A DNA stretch of 64,000 bases from Topomyia yanbarensis (GCF_030247195.1 NC_080672.1:247923209-247987208); one strand, 5' to 3'. Shown: positions 10,949 through 24,700, counted from the stretch's first letter. Numbers and translations are program-made. Notes: generated by a model from the letters alone, not told the origin.

Positions 10949-13039
10949 GCATGCTACAAGTTGCAAAGCGAAGGTATTACGTCAGCTTATGTGGTTTAAT
11001 TTTGAGGAAAAAATTAAAAAATCGTATGTAAACTCAATACTAGTTATGCGGGGAAACGTTTATTCACATATAACAGCTCTACTGATTAAGATTTCCACCA
11101 AATAAGTGGGTTTAAAATAAAGATATTCATTATTATGGAATGTTTTATTTACATACAAATGATGCTCTATGAAAGCACTACATTTAAAGAATCATCTTCG
11201 CCAATTTTTTTTTATTCTGAATCAAGTTGCTTCACAGATATTTGCGTTGTTGCCTGGCGTAGACATATCTTCATGAACTACTGAATTAATGAAGAAGCCC
11301 GCCCGGTGTGCTGCTTCTGTTTTCGCACGAAACATACTTACGTGCATGATGATGAAAAAGCGTGAAGTCCCGTCTCATTATCATATTCATTGCTTCATGT
11401 CCCGAGTTCTGCATCACATGGTGGTGAATCTGCACAATAATGGTTGGGTTTAACTGGATAGTATGATTCATTTTTTGACTACAAAATCTCTTTCGTTGAA
11501 AAGATTGTGTTGGCGCCCTCTATTTGGTGAAATGTAGCACTAAAATTTTATAGTTAGAATATGACGCATATGATGCATTAAAATTCTTTCAATCATGCCA
11601 TTCTGCTAATCCCAACCATTATTGCGCAAAAAAAATAATGTTCGTTGCTATCGACTACTGATTCTCCACCATGTGCTGTTATAGGTCGCATGCAAAACTA
11701 ACTCAAAAATCACTTTATTAAAATATTAATTTCTTTTAAGGAAGTCGGATTGACTTGCAGTCTTCGGCAAAGTTGTAGACTTTAAAATTATGTTTCTTCA
11801 CTCGCAGTCATGTAATTTTTTTTCTTGTCATTCTAATCTGCAACCACTAACTACTTAAGTCAATTTAATTGAAAGCTATGATGGGCACCCCATACTGGAA
11901 AATGGTGTTTAAATATTAACTTTGGTTTGGAATGTGTTAATATATTATCGTAACTTGCTGCCACTGATATCAATTAAAAGGGCCTTCAAATTTCGTATAA
12001 ATTCTACTAACGGTTGAATATTAAAAATATATTCAATCAAACTGAGTTACGAAATTAATGAAATAAATACAAAACTTCTTGAAAAGCTACGACGTATTTG
12101 TATTTTTAATGAAGGTGTGGTGGGGGAGTAAGGTATTTTCGGTAAAAGAAATATCGTGTGCGAAAACATTGTTTTAAGAATACAGAGAATGTTTGTCTAT
12201 TCAGTCAATTTCCGTTCAATAATGGAATATTTGAACAATATTTTCCTAAATTTGCATTGCAAAATACTGAAAATTGGGAGAGTGTCATTGAATCTTTGTG
12301 AGGCACCCCGGAAAAAGTGGTGTTCACCATAACTGAAAATCTTCTGGACCAATCACTTTGAAATTTCGTACAGTTCTTCGTCACATAATTGTCCCGATAA
12401 CTACAGGAGCGTTTTGCAAAATTATTATTTTTACAATAATATGTTTCCTGATTTTGCTAACCGAAAATCGGATTTTTGTCCACAAAGTGCCACGAAAAAT
12501 TCAAACATGAAGGAAAAAATAGAAGCCATCATTACTTGGTAAATGGTGGGTAAAATTTCGAAACGATTGGTATAGTCGATTTTGAGTTATGATGTATACT
12601 GCAAAACAAGTTATTGAGGAGACGCCTACCGAGATTCGCTGTCGCTCGCTAAATTCAAAGTATTTTGGGATAAAAATTTGAGAAATTTGTGTTCAATTAT
12701 TATTATATGAAAATTTAATGAATATTATAACACTCTCTATATCATCATAACAATTTTTTGAAAAATGTGCCTTTTTTACCGAATTAATGCCTGATGGAAT
12801 CCCTTTAACTCCTTTAGGCCCATGTTGTTTATAAACATCAACATTTTAAAACATCTGTAACTTTTGATGTAGGTCACAAAAGCAAGTAAGATTAATGACT
12901 GTGATTACTATCTTTCATTTGAGCACAGCTTCGACTCATCCATGGATGCATTGCTCGCAAATTGCACGCAAACCGTGGTTTGAGATCATGTTGCATCAAT
13001 ATAAGAACTTCTACTAATAAAATTTCAAACATATTTGAA
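10949..13039. other. Non-coding stretch
   Basis: Only short antisense frames, such as 11286-11471, with no domain. No element termini were resolved. Confidence 0.4.
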
Positions 13040-13612
13040 AAACTTTAAACGCAATTATCTCAGAATGAAGTTTTTTGAAAAGTACCGTTGCAGTGAACGA
13101 GATTTCTCAAAAACCATTTATCCGTTTTCATATTTTTTTTTGAATTATTTGTAATTACATTCTAGTGTACTTGAACTTGAACTTGATATATTTTTCATTC
13201 AAAAGTTTTCGATTCTTTGCAATGAATTTTTATTTAAAATTTTGAACACCAAAAACTCGATTTTTTGGTCTACAAATTTTGTTAGTTGGTAAAAAATTTG
13301 TATTGGGAATCCGATCCGTTCAAGTACACCACAATACATTTTTCTTCAATATTTGTTTTACTTTTTTATTTCAGTTGAGCGGTTCGACTTGGAGAGCGTT
13401 CACCGCAAACCTCTGCAAAAATACGCTTCAAGGGAGCGGCCATAACTCCGGCAACATTGATTTTTTTTTAATCCAAATTATTTTTTCTATCTTCGATAGT
13501 ACTCCCAAAAAACTGTCTTTCGCTTTTTTAATAAAATTTGCATAAAACCTTTTTAAAAATCACGAATTTACATTACTTTTTCTCCACAACTTTGTATATA
13601 ACCCCTTAACAG
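13040..13612 (+). repeat. Dispersed repeat, copy 1
   Basis: It starts at ACTTTAAACGCAATTATCTC and ends near AACTTTGTATATAACCCCTT. It matches 52704-53248 over its length with scattered mismatches and small indels, in the same orientation. No terminal inverted repeats or coding region were seen. Confidence 0.65.
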
Positions 13613-14050
13613 ACGACGACTCATTAGACTCTTCCTTAGGTGTCGTGGAGTTGGAGGTTTAGAAGGAAATACGGTTTAGGATTCGCTCCAAGCAAGTGAT
13701 GCGACCTGTAAATTGAAGCTAGTTGAAGTAGTTGTTCAATTAGTCTTCAACTATATAATCTCTCGAAAAAGAAAATATCTTGTTTATTTTTTGGGGTTTC
13801 TTTAAACTCTGGGTAGCCGGCTACAGAGAACATCCTATGTTATCGAGTGTTACTGATCGTTTTCGGGAATGCACGTCTTCGAAAGTGGGAAGTAACGTTC
13901 GTCGTCCAAAACAAAATATTTATCGGAAATTTTTTTTTTATCTACCAGCGGCATTGAGATTGCAGCGTCGAAATCTGTTGCTAAATGTATTCCGGGGCTC
14001 TTGTCTTCTTCCGGCACTTTATTCCAACCTTTTGCAATGATTTGCAGATG
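13613..14050. other. Non-coding stretch
   Basis: No gene recognised. An 86-codon frame at 13780-14040 has no domain and is probably chance. Confidence 0.35.
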
Positions 14051-14052
14051 TA

Positions 14053-14936
14053 GGGGAGCCCGGGGCTAGTTGGCGGTTGGGGTAAGTTGGCGGAATCCCT
14101 TTTTCTCTGTTTCTATTAGACATATAGCGCTGCCTCTTCTTGTGTACCTCAAGTTATGTGAAACCCGTTATCCAATGTGGTTTTGTTGCAAAACGATTTG
14201 TTTGGTGGAAGTTGTAAGTGATATTGTGTTTTCGAGCATACCAAGTAAATTTTCTAAATTTTAAATACGAATGTTTATTTTTTTTCGATAGCGCGTGAAA
14301 AGAACTTTCAGTATCCGTATAGATATTACATCTATCTACAAACAAAAGTTATTTTTTAAATAGTTTTTAATAAAATATGCGGTTGGGGTAAGTAAGCGGT
14401 GCTTACAGTGCAAAAAAGTCATCAAAAAAATTTATTTCTGGAATTCACTCCAAAGTAAGAAAATATTTTTCTTGTGTATCTCGCCAATGTAGGAGACATT
14501 TATTCTAGCTAATTGCATGAAGAATTTCGAAAATTTGCTTTTGAATAGGGAGTACGCGTCAAAGTTAAAATGCCGAGGTATTGAAACTGAAATATAATAG
14601 CAAATGTCGGTTAATATGCAGTTTTCTCGAAAAGACATTCAGCACCTTCCAAAAGGACCCTTGAAGTAATTGAATCTCCATTTAATTGTTTAGTTTTTGG
14701 CGTATAGCCACATACCGCCAACTTACCCCAGGGCCGGGGTAAGTTGGCGGGTTTTCCGCTTCACATATTTTTGTCTCTAAAAATGCAGACAATGCATCAA
14801 ACACTTTAAAAAAAAATCAGAGATGTTGCCAACAGTCTGCTCTTTCATGCCGCGTGTTCTATTTTGCAAGTTCTACCTACATCAAAGCGATAAAAAATGA
14901 AAACTGAAAATACCGCCAACTAGCCCCGGTCTCCCC
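14053..14936. mobile_element. 884-bp MITE, TA target, copy 1
   Basis: The termini are GGGGAGCCCGGGGCTAGTTG and the inverse CAACTAGCCCCGGTCTCCCC, flanked by TA on both sides (14051-14052, 14937-14938). A word like GGGGTAAGTTGGCGG recurs near both ends. A homologous copy in opposite orientation is at 26990-27878. The TA target suggests Tc1/mariner-type mobilisation. Confidence 0.8.
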
Positions 14937-15214
14937 TACTAGTGAGAACAGTTCAACTTTTTTGCGGTATTCCGCTGGCTCAGCGCATTTGCACTTCCCT
15001 GAACGTACTTGGACTTTCGGATAAGGAACTTCACTCATAGTCAGTTGTATAAGAGACCAGCTCCTGTTTCGATGCTATTTATGTTTGCATAGCTCGAGTT
15101 TTCGAACAATGTACGTTGAACAGTTATTTCTCATATTTGTGTTAATAATGCTCGATTCCGAACATAACGCATTAAATTCTTTTAACCCCTAAGTGAGGTA
15201 ACTAAATGCAAATA

Positions 15215-16884
15215 CACTGCTGGCCAATAAAATAGGTGTGTGATAGAATATTTTGTTTTTCTCTCAATTACACATACCAAGTCACAGCAGTCTCAATCAC
15301 ACCTACCGCACACACAAGCCTTGGTATCTGTCAAGTTACTAGTGGGTCGTTGGCGCTGGTTATGTTTCCAATATTTGTACAGATGCAACACAAAACTTCA
15401 ATAGGTTTTTGTGTGGTCAATATACTGCCGTTACAAGCATATTTGTCCCATGTTCTATGGGATTCCCTATATACATGTGATCATTATGCGTAGAACGGCA
15501 GTATAATAGGAGTGTGAAATATATTAACGGGTTATTAATTTACATAATTCCATTATACGCTTTATTTTGTAAAGTTCGTATTCTGCGTGCTAATAAATGT
15601 ATTTAAACGTTGAATAAGGCAAAGATTTGTTATAAAATTTGTCGAGCATCTCACTGTACTCAAGTGGAACGAGTTTTGCTAAAAAAATGTCCAAGAAGAT
15701 AAGACGTCCAAATAAATCGCGAAGACACTTCCGAAAACTTTGTTACAAATGCCTTAAGATCTTTGAAAAAAGCAAACGCGTGAAAAAACCCAAGAAAACA
15801 TCTACAGCAGCTGACCATCGTATAGTGAAATCTGATCCATTCGCGTCATCCAGGACTATTACGGCACAAATTGGAAACGTGGTAAGGCTGAGAACAGTTC
15901 GCCGCAGGCTGTAAATGACAATCTTCCAGAAGGAATTGATAGGAAGGTTCCACTGTTGTGAAGCAAAAGCCTTGGAAGAAGAATGAAGTTTGCTTTTCAA
16001 CAGCATTAATGTTATTCAGAAAGATTAAAAAAATGGCGACATGTCCTTTGGATGGACGAATTGAAGATATAGTTGTTTTCCTACTATGCAAAATGAAACG
16101 TTAGACGTCCAAAGTGAGTTTGATCTGTGACACACGCAAAATACGGTAGAGCATGGAGGCGAGAACAATGAAGTTTGGGGCTGCTTTTCGTGGAATGGCG
16201 CAGGTCCTATTTTTCGCAACACCACTGTAATGGCGAGAAAGGATGGACATCCTAAAGGATGTCTTGCAGTCCTATGCCAAAGATAGTGTGCCTTTATATG
16301 CCAGTTTCAGCAAGATATTGATCGGAAACACACATCGAAATATGTGAAGGAATGATTTTGGAATATTAAAGTGATTATAATTTTGTGACCTTACCAATAT
16401 CTTGATATCAACCCTATAGAAAATTTACGGAATGCACTTAAAAAGAAATATCCGCTCAAAATTTCACAAATAAGGATCGTTTGTGGGAAGCAGCTTAAAA
16501 GGAACGGTACGCTATACCAACGGAAACTTATCAGCATTTGAATGACTCAATGCCAAGGCGAATGGATAAAATTTGGTTGAATAAGAGAGGTTACACAGGC
16601 TACTAGCTGCTAAAAATATTAAAGCCTTAAAATCAAGAGATTTGCAAAATTTAAATGCAATGGATTGCTACACATCTATTTCACTGACCACGTACTTTCT
16701 TGGATTTCATTAAGAAGAGAGTTTTGAAATAGCATAAAATTTAATTCATAAATAAAAGTGTTCATTTCCATATTTACGACTGTACCTAACTATAAAATCT
16801 CAATAAATAGAATATAAAAAGAGTTTTAGAGAAAACTCAAAATTTCATGTATTTTTATCTCACCTATCTTATTGACCAGCAGTG
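15215..16884 (+). mobile_element. Tc1-like DNA transposon
   Basis: The terminal inverted repeat begins CACTGCTGGCCAATAAAATA at 15215 and is inverted at 16884. Both sides have TA (15213-15214, 16885-16886), the Tc1/mariner target. At 1.67 kb its length is usual for the family. It contains a degraded transposase gene. Confidence 0.88.
15639..16605 (+). pseudogene. Degraded Tc1 transposase
   Basis: The first open part (to 15914) carries the N-terminal DNA-binding region, with the Tc1-like second helix-turn-helix motif (DPFASSRTI then LRTVRRRL). Beyond the stop at 15914, fragments in shifting frames still match the family. There is an FGWTN-like remnant of the WTDES motif near 16050, then EVWGCFSWNGAGPI near 16170-16220, and a C-terminal SMPRRMDKIW...GYTGY region near 16545-16605. 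Several stops and frameshifts separate these pieces, and I could not place all three acidic catalytic residues. It would cut and paste DNA if intact; this copy is dead. Confidence 0.85.
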
Positions 16885-17178
16885 TAGGTGTACAACAGTA
16901 AGGACAAAATGTCATCATTAGACTTAGACTCACGTGGATTCATGAGATAGGAGAATTGTGAGAACTATGTTATCTCACCGTTTGCCTACCGGTATCGAAT
17001 TTCTTTAATTTGATAGATTATGTATATGTATGCCTATCATCAAGTACATTATTAGATGGATTCAGGAATGGGATGATGGCAGATAGTAGGAGGGGGGAGG
17101 TATTATTAAATCGAACTAAACAAAAAAAATTGACAATGGGATTTGATGTTATACCTTCTCTGTAACCTGTCGTTTCAG

Positions 17179-17459
17179 GCTTCGGCAGCAGTTTCTTCAA
17201 CGCATCGGAGCCGCCCCCAGTTTCTATATTATGGAGGCCCCCAAATCGGGGTCGATTACCACGAAGTAACCTCGGTGATCGCTTCTACTGCGACGTGTGT
17301 CCCAATCGTTCCTATACTATGAAGGAGAACTTGATGCGTCATAAACGGGTTGAATGCCAGAAGGAACCACAAATAGCTTGTCCACTTTGCGACAAAAAGT
17401 TTTACTATACCTCGCAGCTATCACTCCATTCCAAGCACCATCAACAGTTTGGACTGTAA
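17179..17459 (+). CDS. lola: lola-like alternative 3' exon with two zinc fingers
   Basis: The acceptor is TCGTTTCAG at 17170-17178. Phase 1 entry completes a Gly codon, and the frame runs 93 residues to TAA at 17457-17459. After a 40-residue Pro/Arg/Gly linker comes a first finger, CDVC-x12-H-x4-C, the C2HC form typical of lola first fingers. A Glu-Cys-Gln-Lys-Glu linker then leads to a second finger, CPLC-x12-H-x3-H. The protein would be a sequence-specific DNA-binding isoform once joined to the BTB-encoding common exons upstream of this window. The phase equals that of the other exons, which is what allows alternative (in Drosophila also trans-) splicing. The next exon starts only 260 bases downstream. 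Confidence 0.85.
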
Positions 17460-17719
17460 CGTCCGTAAACCGTTCATTGGGAATATTTCAAGTATACGAT
17501 ATCAAAGGCTGATAATAACTATGATACTGTGGTGTAGAGATCAAGCAGAAGAAATATAACAAATAACACATACACTTCTTTTTCTTCGCTTGTTTGGCAA
17601 AATTATTTTATCATTTTTAAATTTTCACCTAAACGTATTGTTCATTGTATTTCTCTCTTATCTAAAAAAATAATATAGTTACTCATTGATGGTATCTTAT
17701 TTGCTGTTCCTACTCGCAG

Positions 17720-17870
17720 ATCAGTCGATCTTTATATTTGAGGATGAATGGACACGCGCTTCCTTCCATAAGCTGACATCACTGCGAGATAAACTTGGAC
17801 GCTTTGTATGTCCGCGGTATCAGTGCAACAGGATTTATAAACACGCGCGATCACTGCAAAGGCATATCAA
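17720..17870 (+). CDS. lola: lola-like exon, first finger of a split finger pair
   Basis: The acceptor is TACTCGCAG before 17720, and the donor AA|GTGAGT follows 17870. Entry is phase 1 (Asp-Gln start) and exit leaves two bases. It encodes 49 complete codons, with a linker and then a first finger (CPRYQC-x12-H) whose last Zn ligand must come from the next exon. The exit phase fits the acceptor at 39048 exactly. Joining the two supplies the Asn-Tyr-Glu-Cys-Gly sequence that ends a lola-type C2HC finger. The CxxxxC spacing is longer than the usual CxxC. In Drosophila several lola isoforms split their two fingers between exons at this same place. Confidence 0.82.
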
Positions 17871-18057
17871 GTGAGTTTTACTGTTTTTCTTTAAATTAAG
17901 TAATATTGCCTGAATTTGAAACTAAACTTTGTTTCTTAAATTAATCTGCCTAATATGTTCTTAACTCTCTAATTTCAAACACATTTGAATCATTTGAATA
18001 TGTTCATATGGAACATAACGGGCCAAATCTAAAGAATTACTGGAGGGGAAACGCATA

Positions 18058-20034
18058 AGGGACCGTTCATAAACCACGTAGACCGAAAATTGCAATTTTT
18101 TGACCCCCCCCCCCCCCCAGGTAGACTTAAGTAGACTTTTACCAAACTCCTCCCCCCCCCAAAGTCTACGCAAACTTTTTGATTTTTTTATTTGTGAACA
18201 ATGAGAAATTGGCAAATAGCACATTAAAATGTTCAAATAAAAATTAAACGTGAGTCGTTCGGATTTATTTCAAGCTTTCAAATATTAACGACAACAACAA
18301 ATATCGATTAATAATACTTTCCACATTTTCGTCTACCACTGCTCAAATCAATCAGTATCAAATCAAGGGAATTTAAAATCAAATTATTATTCTCCGAAAT
18401 ACTCGTACTTCGAATTTTATAAATTACTTTGAAAAAGGTTTTCGTTTTAATTTCACTTTACTTTCAGTTGTAAGTGTAAATTTAAAACTGCTTTCAAATA
18501 TTTGTATAGTGGAAAGAAGATTTCGCTAGAGTTTCTGAAGGTGTTGCACTAAATACAACGGCGCGAGTGCTGGAGGATTAAAGTAAGTCACTGGAAAATA
18601 TTTCAAAAGATATATTGCTATAACTAATTCAAGTTCAACCGAAAGGCCACTTACATCAACAGTGCAGAATTGCTAAGGTAGCAAGCACTTTTTACGCCTT
18701 ACTGTGGTGCATGCAGAATTGATAAACTTTAGCAAACAAAATTATGCTATCTAGACTGAAATATTAAACCAAACATGCACACAAATTTCACTTTTCGTGA
18801 ACAAATTTTAATATTCCTAAGACAATTAGATAATCTAAATTGCCTTATTCAATTAAATGCTCGAGACTATCCAAATCTTTCTAAAATATCAAAGCTGAAC
18901 TCTCCGGAAGTTGCGCAAATGGCTCACTGAACGAACACCCGCTGGTGCCCAAAGACAATTTCGCTAGATTTTCAGAGCAGTGTGCACTCAGTGCACTAGC
19001 GCGACTGCCGGAAGTTTAACTCCGAATATTTATATAGTAGAATCGGTTTGCACGGAGTTGCACCGGGTCAAGATATAAAATTTAATAGGTGTTTAAAGCA
19101 TTTGAAATCAGTGTAAATGATTGCAAGGGAAATTACAAACTGATTAACTTGAGTAAAAGCTTTGTTGTAGAAGTTCAACTACACTGTTTGAACCACCGAA
19201 ATTAAATTAAATTAAATTAAATTAATGAATAAAAAATTTAAAAAATCGATACACTTATTGTTAATAATCGTGCGTTTTCTTGTTATCATGGTAATTTTAA
19301 TGCTTAACATTTTTGAACTTTTGATGGTTCATGCATTTAATAATCCATGCATATCTGCTAACTAGTAATGTCTCAGTAATACACGACTGCACGATTTTCG
19401 CAGTAAAATTCTTTCGTGGAGCGCAATTTTGGGAGATCGTCTTTAAAATTGCTATTTTGGGTTATTAATAGAATTTTTCATGAGACCAAAACTATTTTTT
19501 AATATAGGCAAGAAACAAAAATGTGTCGGGTTTTTATTTTGTCCAAAAAATTACGTGAGCTCTGGGTTGATTGGACGCCTAAAGCAATGATTCTCAACCT
19601 GGGTTCCGCAAAAAAAAGTATTTTCCGTGTGCATATTGAAATTTAATGTCTTGTTTCCTAACAAACTGTAAATAACATATTGATTACATACAAAATCGAT
19701 GTTTACCCGTGAAGGTCTCCAGCAATCCAGGATGATTTCTAAGGGGTCCGTAAAACGAAAAAGGTTGAGAACCGCTGGCCTAAAGAGTAGTTACATCAAT
19801 AGTGTACTGTACTAGCTTCGAAGTGTCTGCATAAATACATCTAGCTGAGTCAACTAGGATGATGAACACAACTCTCTGTAAATCCTATTTATAGTTAGGA
19901 ATACGAGAATAACAAAAAATCTAAGTCTACGTAGACTTTAGCAAATACCCCCCCCCCCCCCCTTCCTCCTCGTAGACAAACGTAGACTTTTGCTAGATCC
20001 CCCCATGAGTCTACGTGGTTTATGAACGGCCCCT
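18058..20034. mobile_element. 2-kb element with GGGACCGTTCATAAACCACG ends
   Basis: The left end is AGGGACCGTTCATAAACCAC then GTAGAC. The right end is the inverse (GTCTACGTGGTTTATGAACG then GCCCCT). Close to each end are poly-C runs (about 18103-18118, 18151-18160 and 19949-19963) and repeats of the word GTCTACG. No transposase frame was seen and no confident target duplication was found. It contains a nested hAT MITE at 19585-19777. The termini resemble those of the small element at 40487-40682. Confidence 0.7.
19585..19777. mobile_element. 193-bp hAT-type MITE
   Basis: The ends are CAATGATTCTCAACCTGGG and the inverse GGTTGAGAACCGCTG. It is flanked by a perfect 8-bp duplication GCCTAAAG (19577-19584, 19778-19785). 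Confidence 0.88.
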
Positions 20035-21003
20035 AACTAGATGGAACTGGAACTTTACTCTACGGTATATTTTTTTTGAAAAGTCCCGTTGACAGCAACT
20101 CCTAATAAAAATTCCGAATAGATTAAAATGGTGTAAAGGTGGTGTTGCGTGTTCGAAGAATCAACAATCGCGATAAAGGGTTTGAAAAGTGGTAAAGAAA
20201 TTATACTAACTTATTACTTATTTCGTAATATAAAAAGCTGGTTAATGAGTAACTTTTTATTCAAGGCAAGGAGAGTGTATGTGATTGGTACCATTTGATT
20301 TGGTTCTGCTAATGTCCATTAGACTGGCTTGTGATTATATGGAAAACATTAAAAATTATCCTAATAAGCGAGCACATTTTTTTTTTAATTTCCTTTTGCG
20401 GTTGCAATTGCATTTTTTTGGGGGCGGATGGTAACTCCCTGGGTTTCTGATTTGGGTTTAAATTTGAGTGTAAATTAGTATAGGGGTATAGGACCGACGT
20501 CGGTTGTCACGGTAAAGATAGATACGTCTACCTTTATCAGGACACATGTTAGTGAACTCGGGTGATTCGTAGTTATTCTGCCTAAGCTCGACCCTCATTA
20601 ACAGAAGACAAAGATTAAGCCCGTACGATATTAAGCCCGTTCTAATGACCCAGCCACTTCTAGTTTTCCGATCTGTTTACTTCACATCCTTGCTCTCACT
20701 TGAGTACTATTACTCTAAGTTTCATAGGAAAAAGTATATCGAAGACACTACAAATGTTACAGAAGCTGTTCTCAATTTATAGGTATTGTCATATTTTGAT
20801 GTAGGATTTTTTTCTTTGCAAAAAATTCTTGGCTGTACAACTTCAATATTTTTGTGAGCACTTCAAGACTTGGTGCAAATTTTACCGGAACAAATTTTCA
20901 TTTGGTATGGTTTTAAAGTTATACGTGTTATCTAAGGGTGGGCGAAACGTGATTCTGGTCTATGCGGTACGAAACGAAACGAATAACTCGTCCGTATTCT
21001 CTT
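20035..21003. other. Non-coding stretch
   Basis: No gene seen. Near 20970 the words GAAACGAAACGAA resemble those at 25742, because the Gypsy element inserted within that local repeat. Confidence 0.4.
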
Positions 21004-21007
21004 AACG

Positions 21008-21242
21008 ATATTGTAATGTTCGGAGTTCTAATGAAACACTAAGATATTAGTTATACTTATATTTACACTTGATGTTGATTGCTCCAAGAGCAGGCGAGGA
21101 AAGAGAACGATTCAATTATCGTCGCTCTTTTATATGGTACATAATTACCTATCTGAGGGATTGTCCTCATGACCTATGCCAGACCTATAGATTATTTATG
21201 AATACCACAGTTTATCCATAGAACTGATCTAGATATACTACA
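21008..21242 (-). repeat. 3' LTR of Gypsy element
   Basis: 235 bp. On the - strand it begins TGTAGTATATC and ends CCGAACATTACAATAT. It is the copy distal to gag-pol. Confidence 0.9.
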
Positions 21243-21256
21243 ACTTCCCCCTTTTT
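21243..21256 (-). other. Polypurine tract
   Basis: On the - strand AAAAAGGGGGAAGT lies directly against the 3' LTR, the expected site of plus-strand priming. Confidence 0.8.
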
Positions 21257-21272
21257 AACAAGCTACCTCTAA

Positions 21273-21713
21273 TCAGTAATCTTCAAAACTAAACCTAATC
21301 GGTGATCTCCTTTCTCTCTCTGATCTTCTCAACATAATTTCATCACTCACTGATTCACTTCTTTGTTTTCTCAATCTAGATTGTTGATTCATAGGCGATT
21401 CACCTGCAGATTCACTTCTTCGTTTTTCTAATAATCGTTCAGGTATCTTTAAAAGATTTTCTTCTAAATTTAAACTGGGACGTCTCAGCTGGTTTACATG
21501 AACATTTCTTATAGTACTATTTGAATCTATTTTAATTTTATACAAATATGACGCAATTTTTTCCAAAACCACTGCAGGAATCCACCTGATAATGTCTTTC
21601 AAATGATTCCTGTATAGGGAATTTTCCCCTTTTTTAAATTCTTCTTGTTGATTTGATACATCGTACACAATTTTCTTATTACGCGAAATATCAAAAGTTA
21701 CTTTCTTAGGCAA
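21273..21713 (-). pseudogene. Out-of-frame integrase C-terminus of Gypsy element
   Basis: This 146-codon frame carries the C-terminal integrase region: a GENSLYRN-type segment, then IRWIPAVV and VNQLRR, matching the chromatin- or DNA-binding tail of Gypsy integrases. A Ser/Arg-rich end follows. It lies one frame back (-1) from gag-pol and overlaps its end by about 10 bases, with no ATG of its own (TTG). No clear slippery heptamer is present, so a single-base indel in this copy is more likely than programmed frameshifting. Either way the main frame ends before this domain. Confidence 0.75.
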
Positions 21714-21715
21714 TT

Positions 21716-24700
21716 TTAATGATTGTTAGCTGTTTGATTATTCTCATCAATTTTTGAATGAATTCTCGGGTTAACTGTAGTTAGTGTTGTTCGCGGTCTG
21801 AAACGTAAAATCAATTCACTAGGTGACTTAGATGTAATACTGGAAGGTGTACTGTTATACCAAGACAGAATTTCAGTCAATTTCCGCGATAAATTTTTCT
21901 GATTCAATTGTTGATCCAATAGTCTTTTCTTCAAGAAGTTTTTTATTGTTTGAACTCCTCGCTCAGCTGCACCATTTGATTGTGGGTGATAAGCTAGGGA
22001 TTTCGTTATTTTTACGTTTTGCGATTCCCAAAAATTTACAAAATCAAATGCATTAAATGGTGGTCCATTATCAGACACTATTTCTTCGGGTAACCCAAAG
22101 TATTTGAAAAAATCTTCCAACTTCTCGATAACCTGGTCAGTATTAGTACCACTCATTAACTTGACTTCAATAAATTTAGTAAAAGAATTAACAATAATCA
22201 AAAATGTTTTTCCTTCGAACATAAAGAAATCTATGTGAATTCTTTCCAGAGGACTTGTTGGTTTCCACTTTGATGTTACAATTTCTTTTGATACATTTTG
22301 CCTCTGCTCACATATCTGACAATTTTTAAAATAATTTTCAATATCCTTTTGCATGCCTCGCCACCAGAATAATCCTCTTCCTAAAATTTTACCACGTACA
22401 ATTCCGTCATGATTTGAATGCAAGATTTTTAGTATAATTTGTTGTAACAATTTTAGTATAACAATTCGATCACCATAAAATACACATCCGTCCTGACAAC
22501 TGAGATAATTTCTAAGGCTATAAAAATACTTCATCGTTTCTGGGACTCTCTGGGGCCATCCTGACATTACAAATCGATAAACCTGAACTAGAACATCATC
22601 TTTTACTGTAAAATCGCTCACGTCTTGTGTTTTCAGTGGTAATGTAACTAATCCTTCTAAATTATTAATTGAGAACTCCTCAATATCAGTACCTCCGGCG
22701 ATTGGCAACCTAGACAATGCGTCAGCATTTGCCAAACTTTTATTTGGTCTAAATTCAAATTCGTAAGTGTACATTGATAGAATAACTGCCCATCTTTGAA
22801 GTCTCGATGCTGCTACAACCGATGTACTTTTTCGGGGATTATAAATTTCTTTCAATGCTTCGCAATCTGACACAAGCTTGAACTTGTGCCCATAGATGTA
22901 TTTATGAAAACGTTTTACTGCAAAAACTATAGCTAGGCCTTCGCGATGAATCTGAGAGTAGTTTTTCTCAGCTGGAGATAACGTACATGATATAAAACAA
23001 ACTGGCTTTTCCCCATTGATTAAATGCGACAAGACAGCACCTATGCCATACGGGCTCGCATCTGCAGCAACGATGATGGGTTTTTGGGGATCATAAAGCT
23101 GAAAGACACTGTTATTTACGATTAACTGTTTGCTTCTGGCAAAGCAATCTTCGCAGTCCTGATCCCAATCAAACTTAACATCTTTTCTTAGCAACCTGTA
23201 TAGTACTCTCAATTCTGTAGAAACATTTGGAATGAACTTTGCATAATAATTCAATAATCCTAAATATGATTGTAGTTCTGTAATATTTTTGGGAGAAGGG
23301 GCGTTGACGATAGCGTCAACTTTGTTTCTATCTGGATGAATCCCACTTTTGGAAATTGTATGTCCTAGATAATCTACCGATGTTTCAAAAAACCGACTTT
23401 TTTCGATATTAACTTTAACGTTGTATTCGCTCAACCGACTCAGTACTTGATCTAATATTTCTTTGCACTTTTTTAAACTTGAAGCGCCAATTAGAACGTC
23501 GTCTAAATAGCATCCCACTCCTTTAATGTCTCGCAAAATTTGATCAATAATGCTTTGAAAAATTGATGGCGCTGTCGCTACTCCAAACGGTAACCGTAGA
23601 TATTGAAACAATCCAACATGAGTATTGATAGTCAAATATTGTTGTGATTTTTCAGAAACCTTAAGCTGTTGATACGCACCTCGAAGGTCTATCACACAAA
23701 AAACTTCACAATTTGCTAGTTGCGCAAAAATATCATCAATTCTCGGTAACGGATAATGCTCAGATCGCAAATATGGATTGATCGTAACTTTACAATCAAT
23801 ACATAACCTCAAAGTTCCATTGGCTTTGGGTACAACAACAATAGGTGAGGCCCACTTACTGTGTGGCACTCGTTTTAAAATGTTTTCGTCGCACAATCTA
23901 TTTAGCTCAGCTTCGATAGCCGGCCGCTGCTGGAAGGGAGGAGAATACGCCGCATGGAAGATAGGACTGACAATGTCTTCTACAACAATCTCAGCTTCAA
24001 ACCCACGGATCGGAACGTCATCAACGGACGCGACATTGGGGTATTTTTTCCCTATTGAATCGACAATAGATGCATCAATAACATTCATACTCACACTACT
24101 TCCCATAAACGTGTTCCTCCATCTTGGCCACAGTACATCTAACCACGTGCGTCCAAGAAGTGGTCTGAACGATTTTTTACTCTCTATCACTACGAGCGTC
24201 AATTTTTTGCTCGGACCACTTTTATCCTTTGCCACTTGCACATTGATTCCACCTAAAATCTTAATTCCCTGGCCCGTTACAGTTGAAAAATCATTTTTAA
24301 TCTTAAATAACGATGATTTAGAAAATTGCATCCGATATAGGTCATCACTAATCACGGTCGCACAAGCACCACTATCAATTTCAAATTCTACCATTTTACC
24401 TTCTACGCGCAGCTTTTCCGTCATCATCTGACTCTGCTCCAGAATAGTGGATCTGTCACCCACGGTGTTCAGCTGCATCCTCAAGCCAGCAATTTCCGCT
24501 GCTAATTCATCGCCAGGTTCACCACCAACCGTCCCTACGGTTTGATGCTTCCGATGATCCCTGTTCGAATTTCGACTCTGCGCCTTCGAAAAGCACATGT
24601 TCGCCGCATGGCCTTGCTTGCCACAAGCGAAACACTTCCATTTTTTTGCTGAACAATTACCATAATCGTGATCGCGTCCACACTTGTCACAAGTTCTGCC

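Noticed and set aside
23778..24431. 217-codon + strand frame
   Set aside because: It is the reverse of the Gypsy protease/RT coding region.
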